15,485 nucleotides of DNA from Candidatus Nomurabacteria bacterium CG_4_9_14_0_2_um_filter_32_10 (GTDB lineage: Bacteria; Patescibacteriota; Minisyncoccia; Phycocordibacterales; UBA9973), in the NCBI GenBank assembly GCA_002788475.1, contig PFRK01000058.1, forward strand, positions 1 to 15,485. The letters are read 5' to 3'. A program made the position numbers and the translations under genes. Below are positions 7,630 through 14,174 of the stretch, one piece after another. The notes below the pieces were generated by a model that was not told the DNA's origin, made no database searches, and saw nothing but the letters and a program-made list of their open reading frames with translations. How positions within the stretch are numbered: the stretch's first letter is position 1; each line of letters begins with the position of its first letter.

Positions 7630-7649
7630 CTAAAATTTAGCTCACAAAT

Positions 7650-8621
7650 CTATTTAACCACAGTTTTTAATTTTTTTTCTCTATTGTATCTCTCTATCGC
7701 AAGGTCAATCAATCTATCTAAGAGTTTCGAAGTCGGTATCCCACTCGCCTCCCACAATTTCGGATACATACTGATAGAAGTAAACCCTGGGATTGTATTT
7801 ATTTCATTAACTATTACTTCTCCATTTTTCTTTACGAAAAAATCTACTCGCCCCATCCCTTCACAATTAAGTGTCTGAAATACTTTAATCGCTAAATTCT
7901 GAACTTTTTTTGTTATAACTTTAGAAACTTTAGCTGGTATTAAAAGTGATGCTCCATCTTCATCTATATATTTTGCTTTATACGAATAAAAATCATTTTT
8001 CGGAACAATTTCTCCTAAAACAGAAGCCATTGGTTTTTCATTCCCCAACACAGAACATTCTATCTCTTGTCCATTTGTATTTTCTTCAACTACAATTTTT
8101 GAATCATACAAAAACGCATCTTTAAGCGCTTTCTTCCATTCTGATTCATTTTTGACTTTACTGATTCCGACAGAAGACCCCATGTTTGCGGGTTTGATAA
8201 ATACAGGTAAACCTAAAATCTTTTTAATTTTTTCAAATGAAATTTTTTCTCCATTATATAAAGTAATAAATTTTCCAATAGGAATTCCTGCTTCTTTAAA
8301 AAGTCTTTTCATCACATCCTTATCCATTCCAACAGCTGAACCGAGCACACTGGGTCCAACAAAAGGTAAATTTAATATCTTTAACAATCCTTGCATACTT
8401 CCATCTTCCCCATAAGGGCCATGGAGGACAGGAAAGATAACATCCATTTTTTTTATAGAGTTTAAATTAAATTTTCCATTTTTATCTATTTTAGTAGGAA
8501 AAACTTGATATTTTTGTTTATCTAAAGCTTTTATAATATTTTTTGCTGATACAATAGAGACTTCGTGTTCAGCTGATTTTCCTCCAAAAAGTATACCTAT
8601 TTTTAATTTTTTCTTAGCCAT
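7650..8621 (-). CDS. ddl: D-alanine--D-alanine ligase
   Basis: Ddl (323 residues) is an ATP-grasp cytoplasmic enzyme making D-Ala-D-Ala for peptidoglycan. Visible motifs: GGKSAEHEVSIVSA (13-26) with substrate-contacting E20; HGPYGEDG (67-74); the ATP-grasp segment FIKPANMGSSVGISK (141-155); the omega-loop FYSYKAKY (211-218) with the tyrosine typical of D-Ala-D-Ala rather than D-Ala-D-Lac ligases; GMGRVDFF (255-262); and metal-binding NEINTIPGFT (272-281). Length is normal. The start is supported by an extended -10 ending 6 nt upstream, so it is probably transcribed separately from the carboxypeptidase gene and leaderless. The two neighbours act on the same dipeptide unit of the wall. Confidence 0.96.
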   Translation of the reverse strand: MAKKKLKIGILFGGKSAEHEVSIVSAKNIIKALDKQKYQVFPTKIDKNGKFNLNSIKKMDVIFPVLHGPYGEDGSMQGLLKILNLPFVGPSVLGSAVGMDKDVMKRLFKEAGIPIGKFITLYNGEKISFEKIKKILGLPVFIKPANMGSSVGISKVKNESEWKKALKDAFLYDSKIVVEENTNGQEIECSVLGNEKPMASVLGEIVPKNDFYSYKAKYIDEDGASLLIPAKVSKVITKKVQNLAIKVFQTLNCEGMGRVDFFVKKNGEVIVNEINTIPGFTSISMYPKLWEASGIPTSKLLDRLIDLAIERYNREKKLKTVVK

Positions 8622-8627
8622 TAGAAA

Positions 8628-8636
8628 AATATAACA
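8628..8636 (-). promoter_or_regulatory. Extended -10 promoter of ddl
   Basis: TGTTATATT on the minus strand ends 6 nt before the ddl ATG, placing the predicted transcription start on the start codon itself. Confidence 0.6.
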
Positions 8637-8682
8637 TTTTTACTTTAATATTGCACTTTAAAAATCTTTGAAAACTCTCATT

Positions 8683-9579
8683 CTACTTCCCATAATCTAA
8701 ATCATACAACACATTTATTATCTTTTCCATATCAGAGAATCTGCCATCTATTGTTGATCCAAGTACTGTAATTACAATATTATGTTCATAATTATTTTTA
8801 TAAATAATAACCAAATTCCCACCCGCAAGAGGAGTGTATCCAGTTTTAGAAAATAAAATATTAGGAATTTTATCTAAAATATTATTTGTATTTTTTATAC
8901 TATGATTAAAACCAGACAAAGATTTTATTTTTATTTCTGGCAAAATACTTGCATCAAATATTTCAGGGTGGGCCCTAGATGCATACATAACCATAATATT
9001 CACATCCTGAGCAGAAGCAAAAGCTCCCGCTAAAACAGTATTGAAGTCTAACCCTGTAAAATTTAAAAATAAAGTTTTTTCTGCACCAATTTTCTGTGCT
9101 TTTAGATTCATCTTATTTAAAAAATCATCTTCATTTTTTACTAAAGCGAATGCACCATCATTAGCAGAACCTACTAAAGTAAACTTGGCCAGATCTTTAA
9201 TATTAAATTTTTCATTAACAAAAAATCCATAATCACTTTCTTGCTTAAGCGCTTCTAAAGAAATAGAAACAACGTCGTCCATTTTATGAACATTCAAGGC
9301 CGTAGCCACAGTCATTATCTTAGTGAGTGAAGCTATGGGCATTTGTATTTCATCATTTCTTCCATAAATTTTTCTGTTCAAAGTTTCATCATAAATAGAA
9401 AAAGCTTTCGCTTGTATAGGAACATCTGCAAATATATTTTGTATTTTTGTTATTTTGTTTTCTTTATTTAAAAATTCAATATTTGATTTATTATTTCCAA
9501 TAGAAAATAAAATTGCCTCTAAGACAAAAATAAATAAAACCAAAAACAAAAAATTATTACTAGGAGATGTTGGTTTCAT
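8683..9579 (-). CDS. D-alanyl-D-alanine carboxypeptidase (PBP5/S11-like)
   Basis: A 298-residue S11-family penicillin-binding protein that trims the terminal D-Ala of peptidoglycan stem peptides outside the membrane. A hydrophobic segment at about 10-28 (FLFLVLFIFVLEAILFSIG) is a signal anchor. The three catalytic motifs are present: SxxK at S84-L-T-K87 (PIASLTKIMT), SxN at S138-A-N140 (VGSANDGAF) and KTG at 245-247 (FSKTGYTPLAGG). It stops soon after the transpeptidase-fold domain, without the C-terminal beta domain and amphipathic anchor of E. coli PBP5, so retention must come from the N-terminus. The ATG overlaps the end of scpB by 20 nt, so it is probably translated from the scpAB transcript. 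Confidence 0.92.
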   Translation of the reverse strand: MKPTSPSNNFLFLVLFIFVLEAILFSIGNNKSNIEFLNKENKITKIQNIFADVPIQAKAFSIYDETLNRKIYGRNDEIQMPIASLTKIMTVATALNVHKMDDVVSISLEALKQESDYGFFVNEKFNIKDLAKFTLVGSANDGAFALVKNEDDFLNKMNLKAQKIGAEKTLFLNFTGLDFNTVLAGAFASAQDVNIMVMYASRAHPEIFDASILPEIKIKSLSGFNHSIKNTNNILDKIPNILFSKTGYTPLAGGNLVIIYKNNYEHNIVITVLGSTIDGRFSDMEKIINVLYDLDYGK

Positions 9580-10123
9580 TTTTAAGTTCTTCTTCTAATT
9601 CTTGACCAGCAGATACAATCGAACTATTTACTGATTGATAGTCTGGTAATTCTTGTACAGATTTCACACCCATAAAAGAAAGCAATTCAAATGTAGGCTT
9701 ATAAATATAGCGTCTATTGTCTTCCGGATCTATACTCTTTTCTATCAATCCTCTTATAGAAAGTGCCCGCAAAGTAAAACTAGAATTTACTCCTCTTATG
9801 TAATCAATCAAAGATCTATTCACTCCATTTTTGTAAAGAACAATAGATAATGTCTCCAAACTTGCCTTAGAAAGTTCTTTATTCAATTCTTCCTTTTGTA
9901 ATTTTTCTATCAAATCAGAAAATTCTGGAGCCGTGCCCAAAGTGATATCATTTTCTTTTTCCTGCAAAACTATTCCCCCATTTTTCAAACTTTCTTTTAA
10001 TTTTTCTAGATGCTCATTTATTTCTGTCTGACCAACTCCTAAAAATTCAGAAAGTTTTTTTCTTGATATCGGTTCTCCTTTAAAGAAAAGTATTGCTTCT
10101 ATCTTTTTTTCTAAATCTTCCAT
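9560..10123 (-). CDS. scpB: Segregation and condensation protein B
   Basis: ScpB (187 residues) binds ScpA and with SMC forms the bacterial condensin. The N-terminus MEDLEKKIEAILFFKGEPIS is the typical ScpB opening of the first winged helix; the second spans about 85-165 and contains LSKASLETLSIVLYKNGVNR (84-103) and the conserved IRGVNSSFTLRALSIRGLIE (108-127). An acidic tail follows. It lies downstream of scpA but is separated from it by a 104-bp inverted-repeat element instead of the tight spacing usual for this pair. The 3' end overlaps the carboxypeptidase gene. Confidence 0.94.
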   Translation of the reverse strand: MEDLEKKIEAILFFKGEPISRKKLSEFLGVGQTEINEHLEKLKESLKNGGIVLQEKENDITLGTAPEFSDLIEKLQKEELNKELSKASLETLSIVLYKNGVNRSLIDYIRGVNSSFTLRALSIRGLIEKSIDPEDNRRYIYKPTFELLSFMGVKSVQELPDYQSVNSSIVSAGQELEEELKNETNIS

Positions 10124-10135
10124 AATTTTTTACTC

Positions 10136-10239
10136 TTACAAAGTTTCCTAAAAATTTTTTAGTCCGAGGGTCCCACTTTGTTCCCCTAAATGCGCCCAAA
10201 GAAGGGCGCAGGACAAAAAATTTTTAGGAAACTTTGTAA
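10136..10239. mobile_element. 104-bp element with 29-bp terminal inverted repeats (MITE-like)
   Basis: The left arm at 10136-10165 starts TTACAAAGTTTCCTAAAAAT and the right arm at 10211-10239 ends with its inverse complement. They pair over 29 bp with a single bulged A at 10161. Inside lies a second stem, TGCGCCC at 10191 and GGGCGCA at 10204. No coding capacity. TA dinucleotides occur symmetrically near both ends, as in IS630/mariner-type insertions, but this also follows from the repeat symmetry. It fills the whole scpA-scpB gap, touching the scpA stop. It could alternatively be a large attenuator hairpin. Confidence 0.6.
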
Positions 10240-10240
10240 C

Positions 10241-10972
10241 TTAATATTTCTTCATAATAATCTCTTCAAAATTATTCTCCTGCATAACATCTAATATCCC
10301 TTGCCTTACAAGCTCTAGCATAGCAAGAAAACCGATAATTACAACCACTTTCTCCTCTTTAGTTTTCGCTATCCCGGCAAAATCTTTAAAACTCATTTTT
10401 AATGTCTCTTCTATTCTACCAGTCAATCTTTCAATCATTTCTTCTATATTTATCACTTTTTTTACTTCAACCTCCGGCAAGAAAACTTTTTTAGGAATTT
10501 TACCCAAGGCATTATGAGCGAAAGTCATCATACTTTCCTTTGTGATTTGTTCATCTGGCAAAAATACTAGTACTTCGCTCTTCCTCTCAAGTGGAGCAAA
10601 AATAATCTTATCACCAAATATCTTTTTTATATTTACACCAAGTTTCGCATAAAGTTCATACAATTTTAATCTGTCCTCTAGATTATGTATGTCACTCTCT
10701 TCTTCAGAAGTTAAACTCAAATTAGGCAAAAGAGATTTTGATTTAATTAAAATAAGCGTCGCCGCTATTACTATAAAATTAGAAATCTCATGCGTATCCA
10801 ATTTCTCTAATTTATTTAAATAATTCAAATAATCCTCCGTTACCTGAGCCAAAGATAAATCATTAATAAAAAACTTTCTTTCATCTATTAAAGAAAGTAA
10901 TAAATGAAAAGGCCCTTCAAAGGCTTTAGTTTTAATATGGTATAAATTGTCTTCTATCGCTTCTGTCTCCAT
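10241..10972 (-). CDS. scpA: Segregation and condensation protein A
   Basis: ScpA (243 residues) is the kleisin of bacterial SMC condensin, bridging SMC heads and recruiting ScpB. The N-terminal signature FEGPFHLLLSLIDERKFFIN (18-37), followed by LAQVTEDYLNYL (41-52), is the SMC-neck-binding part. The middle is acidic and helical (SLTSEEESDIHNLEDRLKLY). The C-terminal winged helix (about 165-243) includes VVVIIGFLAMLELVRQGIL. Length is normal. The ATG lies about 20 nt after a predicted start from an extended -10 in the short metK-scpA gap, so this begins a transcription unit with scpB and the carboxypeptidase gene. Confidence 0.95.
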   Translation of the reverse strand: METEAIEDNLYHIKTKAFEGPFHLLLSLIDERKFFINDLSLAQVTEDYLNYLNKLEKLDTHEISNFIVIAATLILIKSKSLLPNLSLTSEEESDIHNLEDRLKLYELYAKLGVNIKKIFGDKIIFAPLERKSEVLVFLPDEQITKESMMTFAHNALGKIPKKVFLPEVEVKKVINIEEMIERLTGRIEETLKMSFKDFAGIAKTKEEKVVVIIGFLAMLELVRQGILDVMQENNFEEIIMKKY

Positions 10973-10998
10973 AACTAAAATAATATAAGCACCCTTAT

Positions 10999-11007
10999 AT
11001 TATAGCA
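10999..11007 (-). promoter_or_regulatory. Extended -10 promoter of scpA
   Basis: TGCTATAAT on the minus strand, a perfect extended -10 between the metK stop and scpA. The predicted leader is about 20 nt. A second TATATT closer to the ATG is a weaker alternative. Confidence 0.6.
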
Positions 11008-11017
11008 TATATTCTCT

Positions 11018-11956
11018 TTAATCCCATTCAAAACCCCTCCCAAAATGCCCCCATCTAGAAGTGTCTGCAAACTTCACTTTTTCTAGTTTTAAATACTCAC
11101 GGATGCCTTTTGGGCTCAAATCATAGCCCACTATTTCTTCTTCTTTTCCATCTATCACCGCCACGGCCATTACAGGCTTACTCTTGCCTATAGCATAAGC
11201 AAGTTTAGTAAAAACTTCTTTTGTATTATGCTTTTTTAATAAATCCACAGCTATTTTGCGCGCCATATAGGCTCCTGATCTATCTACCTTCGTATAATCT
11301 TTCCCAGAAAAAGAACCTCCACCTATCGGTATTTCCGGACCATAATTATCTACTATCAATTTCCTTCCTGAAAGTCCTGTATCTGCATCAAATCCTCCCT
11401 GATTCCATTCTCCAGCTGGATTTATGAGATATTCTTCCGCTTTAATAATATTTTTAACAAGTTTAAGCAGTTCATTACTCTTTGTATTTTGAAAACTTGC
11501 CACAACTGTTTTTATTTTATGACCATCTATAGTCACTTGAGTTTTACCGTCGTAAGGATATACTTCAAATATTTTCTGGCACAAATTACGAGCGAGACTG
11601 TATTCGAATGGCAAATGTTCTGCAGTCTCGCTCGTCGCATAACCTTTCATTATTCCTTGATCTCCAGCTCCACCCGTATCTACTCCATGAGCTATCTCTG
11701 GGCTTTGTAAAACTATGTTTGAAATAATTTTATAATCTTCCCCTACGATATTTTTTACAATTTTTTCAATATCTATTTCTGATTTTGAAGTTACTTCTCC
11801 ATTTATGGTTATCAGATTGTGCCCTCCCATCACCTCTATTGCTACGCGACTTTCTTTATCACCTTCAAGATATGCGTCTAGAATACTATCTGCAATAAAA
11901 TCACAAATTTTATCTGGATGTCGAGGACTACAAAACTCCGAAGTTTTCGTATTCAT
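11018..11956 (-). CDS. metK: S-adenosylmethionine synthetase (compact form)
   Basis: MetK makes S-adenosylmethionine from methionine and ATP. From the chosen start it has 312 residues, against 384 in E. coli, yet the core is complete: SPRHPDKICDFIADSILDA (10-28) with the HPDK metal/ATP motif, GAGDQGIMKGYAT (96-108), the P-loop-like IGGGSFSGKDYTKVDRSGAY (211-230) and a C-terminal GHFGR (303-307). The loss is in loops, not a truncation. I start at 11956 because this ATG overlaps the HNH stop as ATGA and has GGAAG about 8 nt upstream; an in-frame ATG 15 nt earlier is possible. It is coupled to the HNH gene and lies behind the SAM riboswitch, consistent with feedback by its own product. Confidence 0.95.
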   Translation of the reverse strand: MNTKTSEFCSPRHPDKICDFIADSILDAYLEGDKESRVAIEVMGGHNLITINGEVTSKSEIDIEKIVKNIVGEDYKIISNIVLQSPEIAHGVDTGGAGDQGIMKGYATSETAEHLPFEYSLARNLCQKIFEVYPYDGKTQVTIDGHKIKTVVASFQNTKSNELLKLVKNIIKAEEYLINPAGEWNQGGFDADTGLSGRKLIVDNYGPEIPIGGGSFSGKDYTKVDRSGAYMARKIAVDLLKKHNTKEVFTKLAYAIGKSKPVMAVAVIDGKEEEIVGYDLSPKGIREYLKLEKVKFADTSRWGHFGRGFEWD

Positions 11957-12522
11957 ATAATTTTCTTCCATTTTATTTTAATAATTTTACCGACTTCTAG
12001 CATTTCTTTTTTTGTAAAAACATCACTTTTAATAAAATTACAAACTCCACACGCTAAAACCATATTTCCTAACTCATAATTACCTTTTGGATTTACCCTA
12101 TCTATAGTTAATCTACTTCTCAGTTTACCCTTTGCAAATTTTTTTACTAAATTTTCAGATATGTTGCAATAAAAACAACTTTTCTTTTCTTTTAAATACC
12201 ATTCAATAAACTCTTTCTGAGAAATTAAAACCTTATGCCTTCCTCTTTTAATCAAATTTATATAAATTCCTTTTGGAGAAGAAAAATATTTCTGTCTTAT
12301 AATTTTTCTTCTTTCTGGATTTTTTCTCGTCCAATTTCTTCCAAGTTCTCTGTATTTTTCTGGATTATTTAATCTGTTAAGGGCAATTCTTTTATAAACA
12401 CATTCTTTACATACTGTATCTTTACCATCTTTATTAATTCTTGGATTTTTAAATACCCTTGAAACTTTAAAAAATTTATCAAGTGATTTTTCCCTTTTAC
12501 ATTTTGAACATTTCTTTTTCAT
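11953..12522 (-). CDS. HNH-type endonuclease between the SAM riboswitch and metK
   Basis: A 189-residue basic protein with a zinc-finger HNH nuclease domain. N-terminal CSKC (5-8) and CKEC (38-41) suggest a zinc ribbon. After a Lys/Arg-rich middle, CFYC (116-119) and C158/C161 form the second zinc site, and LTIDRVNPKGNYELGNMV (138-155) with CNFIKSD (161-167) is the variant HNH core in which IDR replaces the usual first-histidine context. Standalone HNH proteins of this type are common in phages and mobile DNA. I start at 12522: the frame opens further up to 12588, but that reading would run through the riboswitch terminator hairpin and begins with an unrelated hydrophobic stretch. The stop overlaps the metK ATG (ATGA). 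Lys and Ile content is high, like the neighbours, so recent transfer is not evident. Confidence 0.88.
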   Translation of the reverse strand: MKKKCSKCKREKSLDKFFKVSRVFKNPRINKDGKDTVCKECVYKRIALNRLNNPEKYRELGRNWTRKNPERRKIIRQKYFSSPKGIYINLIKRGRHKVLISQKEFIEWYLKEKKSCFYCNISENLVKKFAKGKLRSRLTIDRVNPKGNYELGNMVLACGVCNFIKSDVFTKKEMLEVGKIIKIKWKKII

Positions 12523-12554
12523 AATTTTATATATTAAAAAATTTACAATGAAAC

Positions 12555-12577
12555 AAAAAATTCCCCATAGAGAGGAA
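12555..12577 (-). terminator. Riboswitch expression-platform terminator
   Basis: On the minus strand TTCCTC pairs with GGGGAA (one G-U) around TCTAT, followed immediately by six T. It lies about 30 nt after the aptamer and 33 nt before the HNH start: the position of an intrinsic terminator controlled by ligand. GGAGAG at the 3' edge of the aptamer could pair with CUCUCU of the terminator as an antiterminator. Confidence 0.65.
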
Positions 12578-12606
12578 AGATTTTTCACGTGGACTAAACG
12601 TAAACG

Positions 12607-12742
12607 TATCTCTCCTTCCGCCTTAGGCGGAGGTTGGATTTAGCACCCATCGAGAATATCTCTCAGGGTTGCTGTGGGGTGCGAGCCAATTCTCGTTCTC
12701 CGTCCGTAGTTTTAACGAAGGAGGATTCCACCACTCTTGATA
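12607..12742 (-). promoter_or_regulatory. SAM riboswitch (SAM-I/S-box clan) upstream of HNH-metK
   Basis: Three conserved blocks occur in order on the minus strand: ATCAAGAGTGGTGGA (core consensus ATCAAGAGAGGTGGA), then GCAACC, then GGTGCTAAATCC (consensus GGTGCTAATTCC). P1 is a short UAUC (12742-12739) with GAUA (12610-12607). P3 is ACCC (12669-12666) with GGGU (12648-12645), enclosing GAGA/UCUC. P4 is built from a 15-nt palindrome at 12617-12631. The P2 region is much larger than usual, about 55 nt between the first two blocks, with two extra hairpins (12723-12698 and 12695-12682). The aptamer is followed by a terminator, then HNH and metK, so excess SAM should stop transcription of both. 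The 312-base gap between the HNH start and the SWIB stop is filled by this leader, its promoter and a palindromic terminator. Confidence 0.85.
12617..12631. repeat. 15-nt palindrome forming riboswitch P4
   Basis: TCCGCCTTAGGCGGA, perfect around a central T. It has the same design as the palindromes at 13108 and 13123 and provides the P4 stem of the SAM riboswitch. Confidence 0.7.
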
Positions 12743-12764
12743 TAAACTATTTACTTATATAAAT

Positions 12765-12792
12765 ATATTAGCACAAAGAAGACCTTAATCAA
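12765..12792 (-). promoter_or_regulatory. Sigma70-type promoter of the SAM riboswitch-HNH-metK unit
   Basis: TTGATT at 12792-12787, a 16-bp spacer, and TAATAT at 12770-12765 preceded by TG (extended -10). The predicted start near 12758 is just ahead of the aptamer. This is the best -35/-10 pair in the window. Confidence 0.7.
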
Positions 12793-12815
12793 AATACCCC
12801 CTTAAGGGGGTATTT
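12792..12815 (-). terminator. Perfect 24-bp palindrome, terminator of the SWIB gene
   Basis: AAATACCCCC-TTAA-GGGGGTATTT, a perfect palindrome 19 nt beyond the SWIB stop, followed on the minus strand by TTTGATT. The G/C-rich centre and AT flanks suit an intrinsic terminator, possibly bidirectional. It abuts the -35 of the next promoter. Confidence 0.7.
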
Positions 12816-12834
12816 GAAAGTTTTAATGAAGTGA

Positions 12835-13092
12835 TTATGAAAGATGCTTTGAAACAAGCTTCGTCATTTCAAACATATTAACTACACTTTTGCCACCAAA
12901 CACTTTCTTCAGCGCAGCGTCAGCTACAATATTGCGCTTATTCTTTGGATCTTGAAGATTATTCTTCTTGATATACACCCATAAAGCCTTGACCACTTCG
13001 GATCTAGGCATAGGGCCTTTACCTACTACTTCTGCCAATTCTTCACTTATCTTCATTGGCTTCATAAATGCGGAAACTTTTTTTTCTGCCAT
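12835..13092 (-). CDS. SWIB/MDM2-domain protein
   Basis: An 85-residue protein that is almost only a SWIB domain: FMKPMKISEELAEVVGKGPM (9-28), then PRSEVVKALWVYIKKNNLQD (29-48), PKNKRNIVADAALKKVFGGK (50-69) and a C-terminal MFEMTKLVSKHL helix. In eukaryotes SWIB domains belong to chromatin remodelling complexes. Stand-alone bacterial versions occur in Chlamydia, where a DNA/chromatin-related role has been proposed, and in some other lineages; the role here is unknown. It is flanked by its own promoter (13157-13165) and terminator (12792-12815), so it is a single-gene unit. The leader carries the tandem palindromes. Confidence 0.93.
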   Translation of the reverse strand: MAEKKVSAFMKPMKISEELAEVVGKGPMPRSEVVKALWVYIKKNNLQDPKNKRNIVADAALKKVFGGKSVVNMFEMTKLVSKHLS

Positions 13093-13107
13093 ATATTTTA
13101 TTTTATT

Positions 13108-13137
13108 TCAGCCTAAGGCTGATCCGCCTCTGGCGGA
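13108..13137. repeat. Tandem pair of 15-nt palindromes in the SWIB leader
   Basis: TCAGCCTAAGGCTGA (13108-13122) directly joined to TCCGCCTCTGGCGGA (13123-13137). Both are palindromes with 1-3 central bases. They lie between the SWIB promoter and ATG, so two adjacent hairpins would form in the 5' leader. A diverged copy in the same internal order is found on the minus strand inside purQ (3672-3701). Confidence 0.75.
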
Positions 13138-13156
13138 AATTAATACTAATCTATTA

Positions 13157-13165
13157 AGTATAACA
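13157..13165 (-). promoter_or_regulatory. Extended -10 promoter of the SWIB gene
   Basis: TGTTATACT on the minus strand gives a leader of about 58 nt that includes the tandem palindromes. It partly overlaps the inverted repeat at 13160-13181. Confidence 0.55.
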
Positions 13166-13181
13166 TTTTAGAAAATGTTAT
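13160..13181. repeat. AT-rich inverted repeat after the RhuM-Doc gene
   Basis: ATAACATTTT-AG-AAAATGTTAT, ten paired bases, between the RhuM-Doc stop and the SWIB leader and overlapping the SWIB -10. It may be a weak terminator or an operator; no T-run follows. Confidence 0.45.
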
Positions 13182-13187
13182 CATAAT

Positions 13188-14168
13188 TTATTTCAACATT
13201 TGCGTAATAAGTGCAACCATTTGCTCTTTTTTATTTGGATTGCTTTCCGCTATAAAAAGCGTAAGTGCTGTAAGCGCATTAGGGTTTATGTTCCGCATTG
13301 TTTTTATTTTAGTTTTTCTTAAAAACCATACAAATGCAAATGCACCAGCACGTTTATTACCATCTACAAACGGATGATTTTTCACCATAAAATATAAAAG
13401 ATGTGCTGCTTTTTCTTCAGCCGTTAAATATAAATCCTTTCCTCCAAATGATTGCATTACATTCCCTACTATTCCTCTAATACTTCCATCCTCTCTTTCT
13501 TGTGCAAAAATATCTTTCGCTTCACCTTTTTTGATTAATTGAGATCGAAGATTCATAATAGCTTCCGTTAATTCTAACCCTGAAAGTTTTATCGCCTTCT
13601 TTGTAATTCCGATAGGAACGAGAATTTCTTTATCATATGCATCTAATGACACCCATGTACTAGCAAATTCTTTTATTAATTCCAACACTGATTTCGGGTC
13701 AAGAGTAATATGTTCAGGTAGTAACGCTTGGATATCTCCTACTGATTTTATAAAAGCATCATAATTTTTTGTAATTTGTTTTTTATTGATAGTATAACCT
13801 TTAGTAATATGTTCACGTAAAGTTTTTGTTGCCCAAATACGAAAATTAGTTCCCATTATAGAACTTATGCGATAGCCCACAGCAATAATTGCATCTAGAT
13901 TATAAAATTTAATAGTTCTTTCAACTTTTCTTTTTCCTTCAATTTGAACTTGTAAGGATTCCTTACAAGTTGTTTTTATGTCAAGTTCTTTATCTTTAAA
14001 AATATTATTAAGATGCAAGGTCACATTTTGAGATGTAACTTCAAAAAGCTGAGCAATTTGTGCCTGTGTCGCCCAAACAGTTTCTTGCTGAAAATCCCCA
14101 CGTAACTCAATAGCTCCATTTTTTGCTTGGTATATAACTATATTATTTTTATTTTTTAACTTTTTCAC
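13188..14168 (-). CDS. RhuM-family protein with C-terminal Fic/Doc domain
   Basis: A 326-residue fusion. Residues 10-125 match the RhuM type: GAIELRGDFQQETVWATQAQIAQLF (18-42) with a helix-turn-helix-like segment ending VTSQNVTLHLNNI (44-56), then KVERTIKFYNLDAIIAVGYR (81-100). The C-terminal part (about 190-326) is a Doc-like Fic domain with HPFVDGNKR at 265-273: the catalytic His and Asp are present, and Lys replaces the second Gly of classical Fic AMPylases, as in the Doc kinase that phosphorylates EF-Tu. It is likely a toxin or nucleotidyl/phosphotransferase carrying its own DNA-binding head. No antitoxin gene adjoins it, and I see no clear (S/T)xxxE(G/N) inhibitory motif. The start is GTG, 6 nt after a perfect extended -10; no other in-frame start is nearby. 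Confidence 0.9.
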   Translation of the reverse strand: MKKLKNKNNIVIYQAKNGAIELRGDFQQETVWATQAQIAQLFEVTSQNVTLHLNNIFKDKELDIKTTCKESLQVQIEGKRKVERTIKFYNLDAIIAVGYRISSIMGTNFRIWATKTLREHITKGYTINKKQITKNYDAFIKSVGDIQALLPEHITLDPKSVLELIKEFASTWVSLDAYDKEILVPIGITKKAIKLSGLELTEAIMNLRSQLIKKGEAKDIFAQEREDGSIRGIVGNVMQSFGGKDLYLTAEEKAAHLLYFMVKNHPFVDGNKRAGAFAFVWFLRKTKIKTMRNINPNALTALTLFIAESNPNKKEQMVALITQMLK

Positions 14169-14174
14169 CCTGTA

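Noticed and set aside
7629..7641. GCTAAAATTTAGC palindrome between tRNA-Trp and ddl
   Set aside because: A 13-nt AT-rich palindrome with no room for a loop and no T-run; expected by chance at this composition.
11957..11971. Longer metK start at 11971
   Set aside because: Possible, but the ATGA overlap with the HNH stop and a GGAAG at the proper distance favour 11956.
12523..12588. Longer start of the HNH gene at 12588
   Set aside because: It would translate through the riboswitch terminator hairpin and adds a hydrophobic stretch unlike the rest; the internal start MKKKCSKC is at the natural domain edge.
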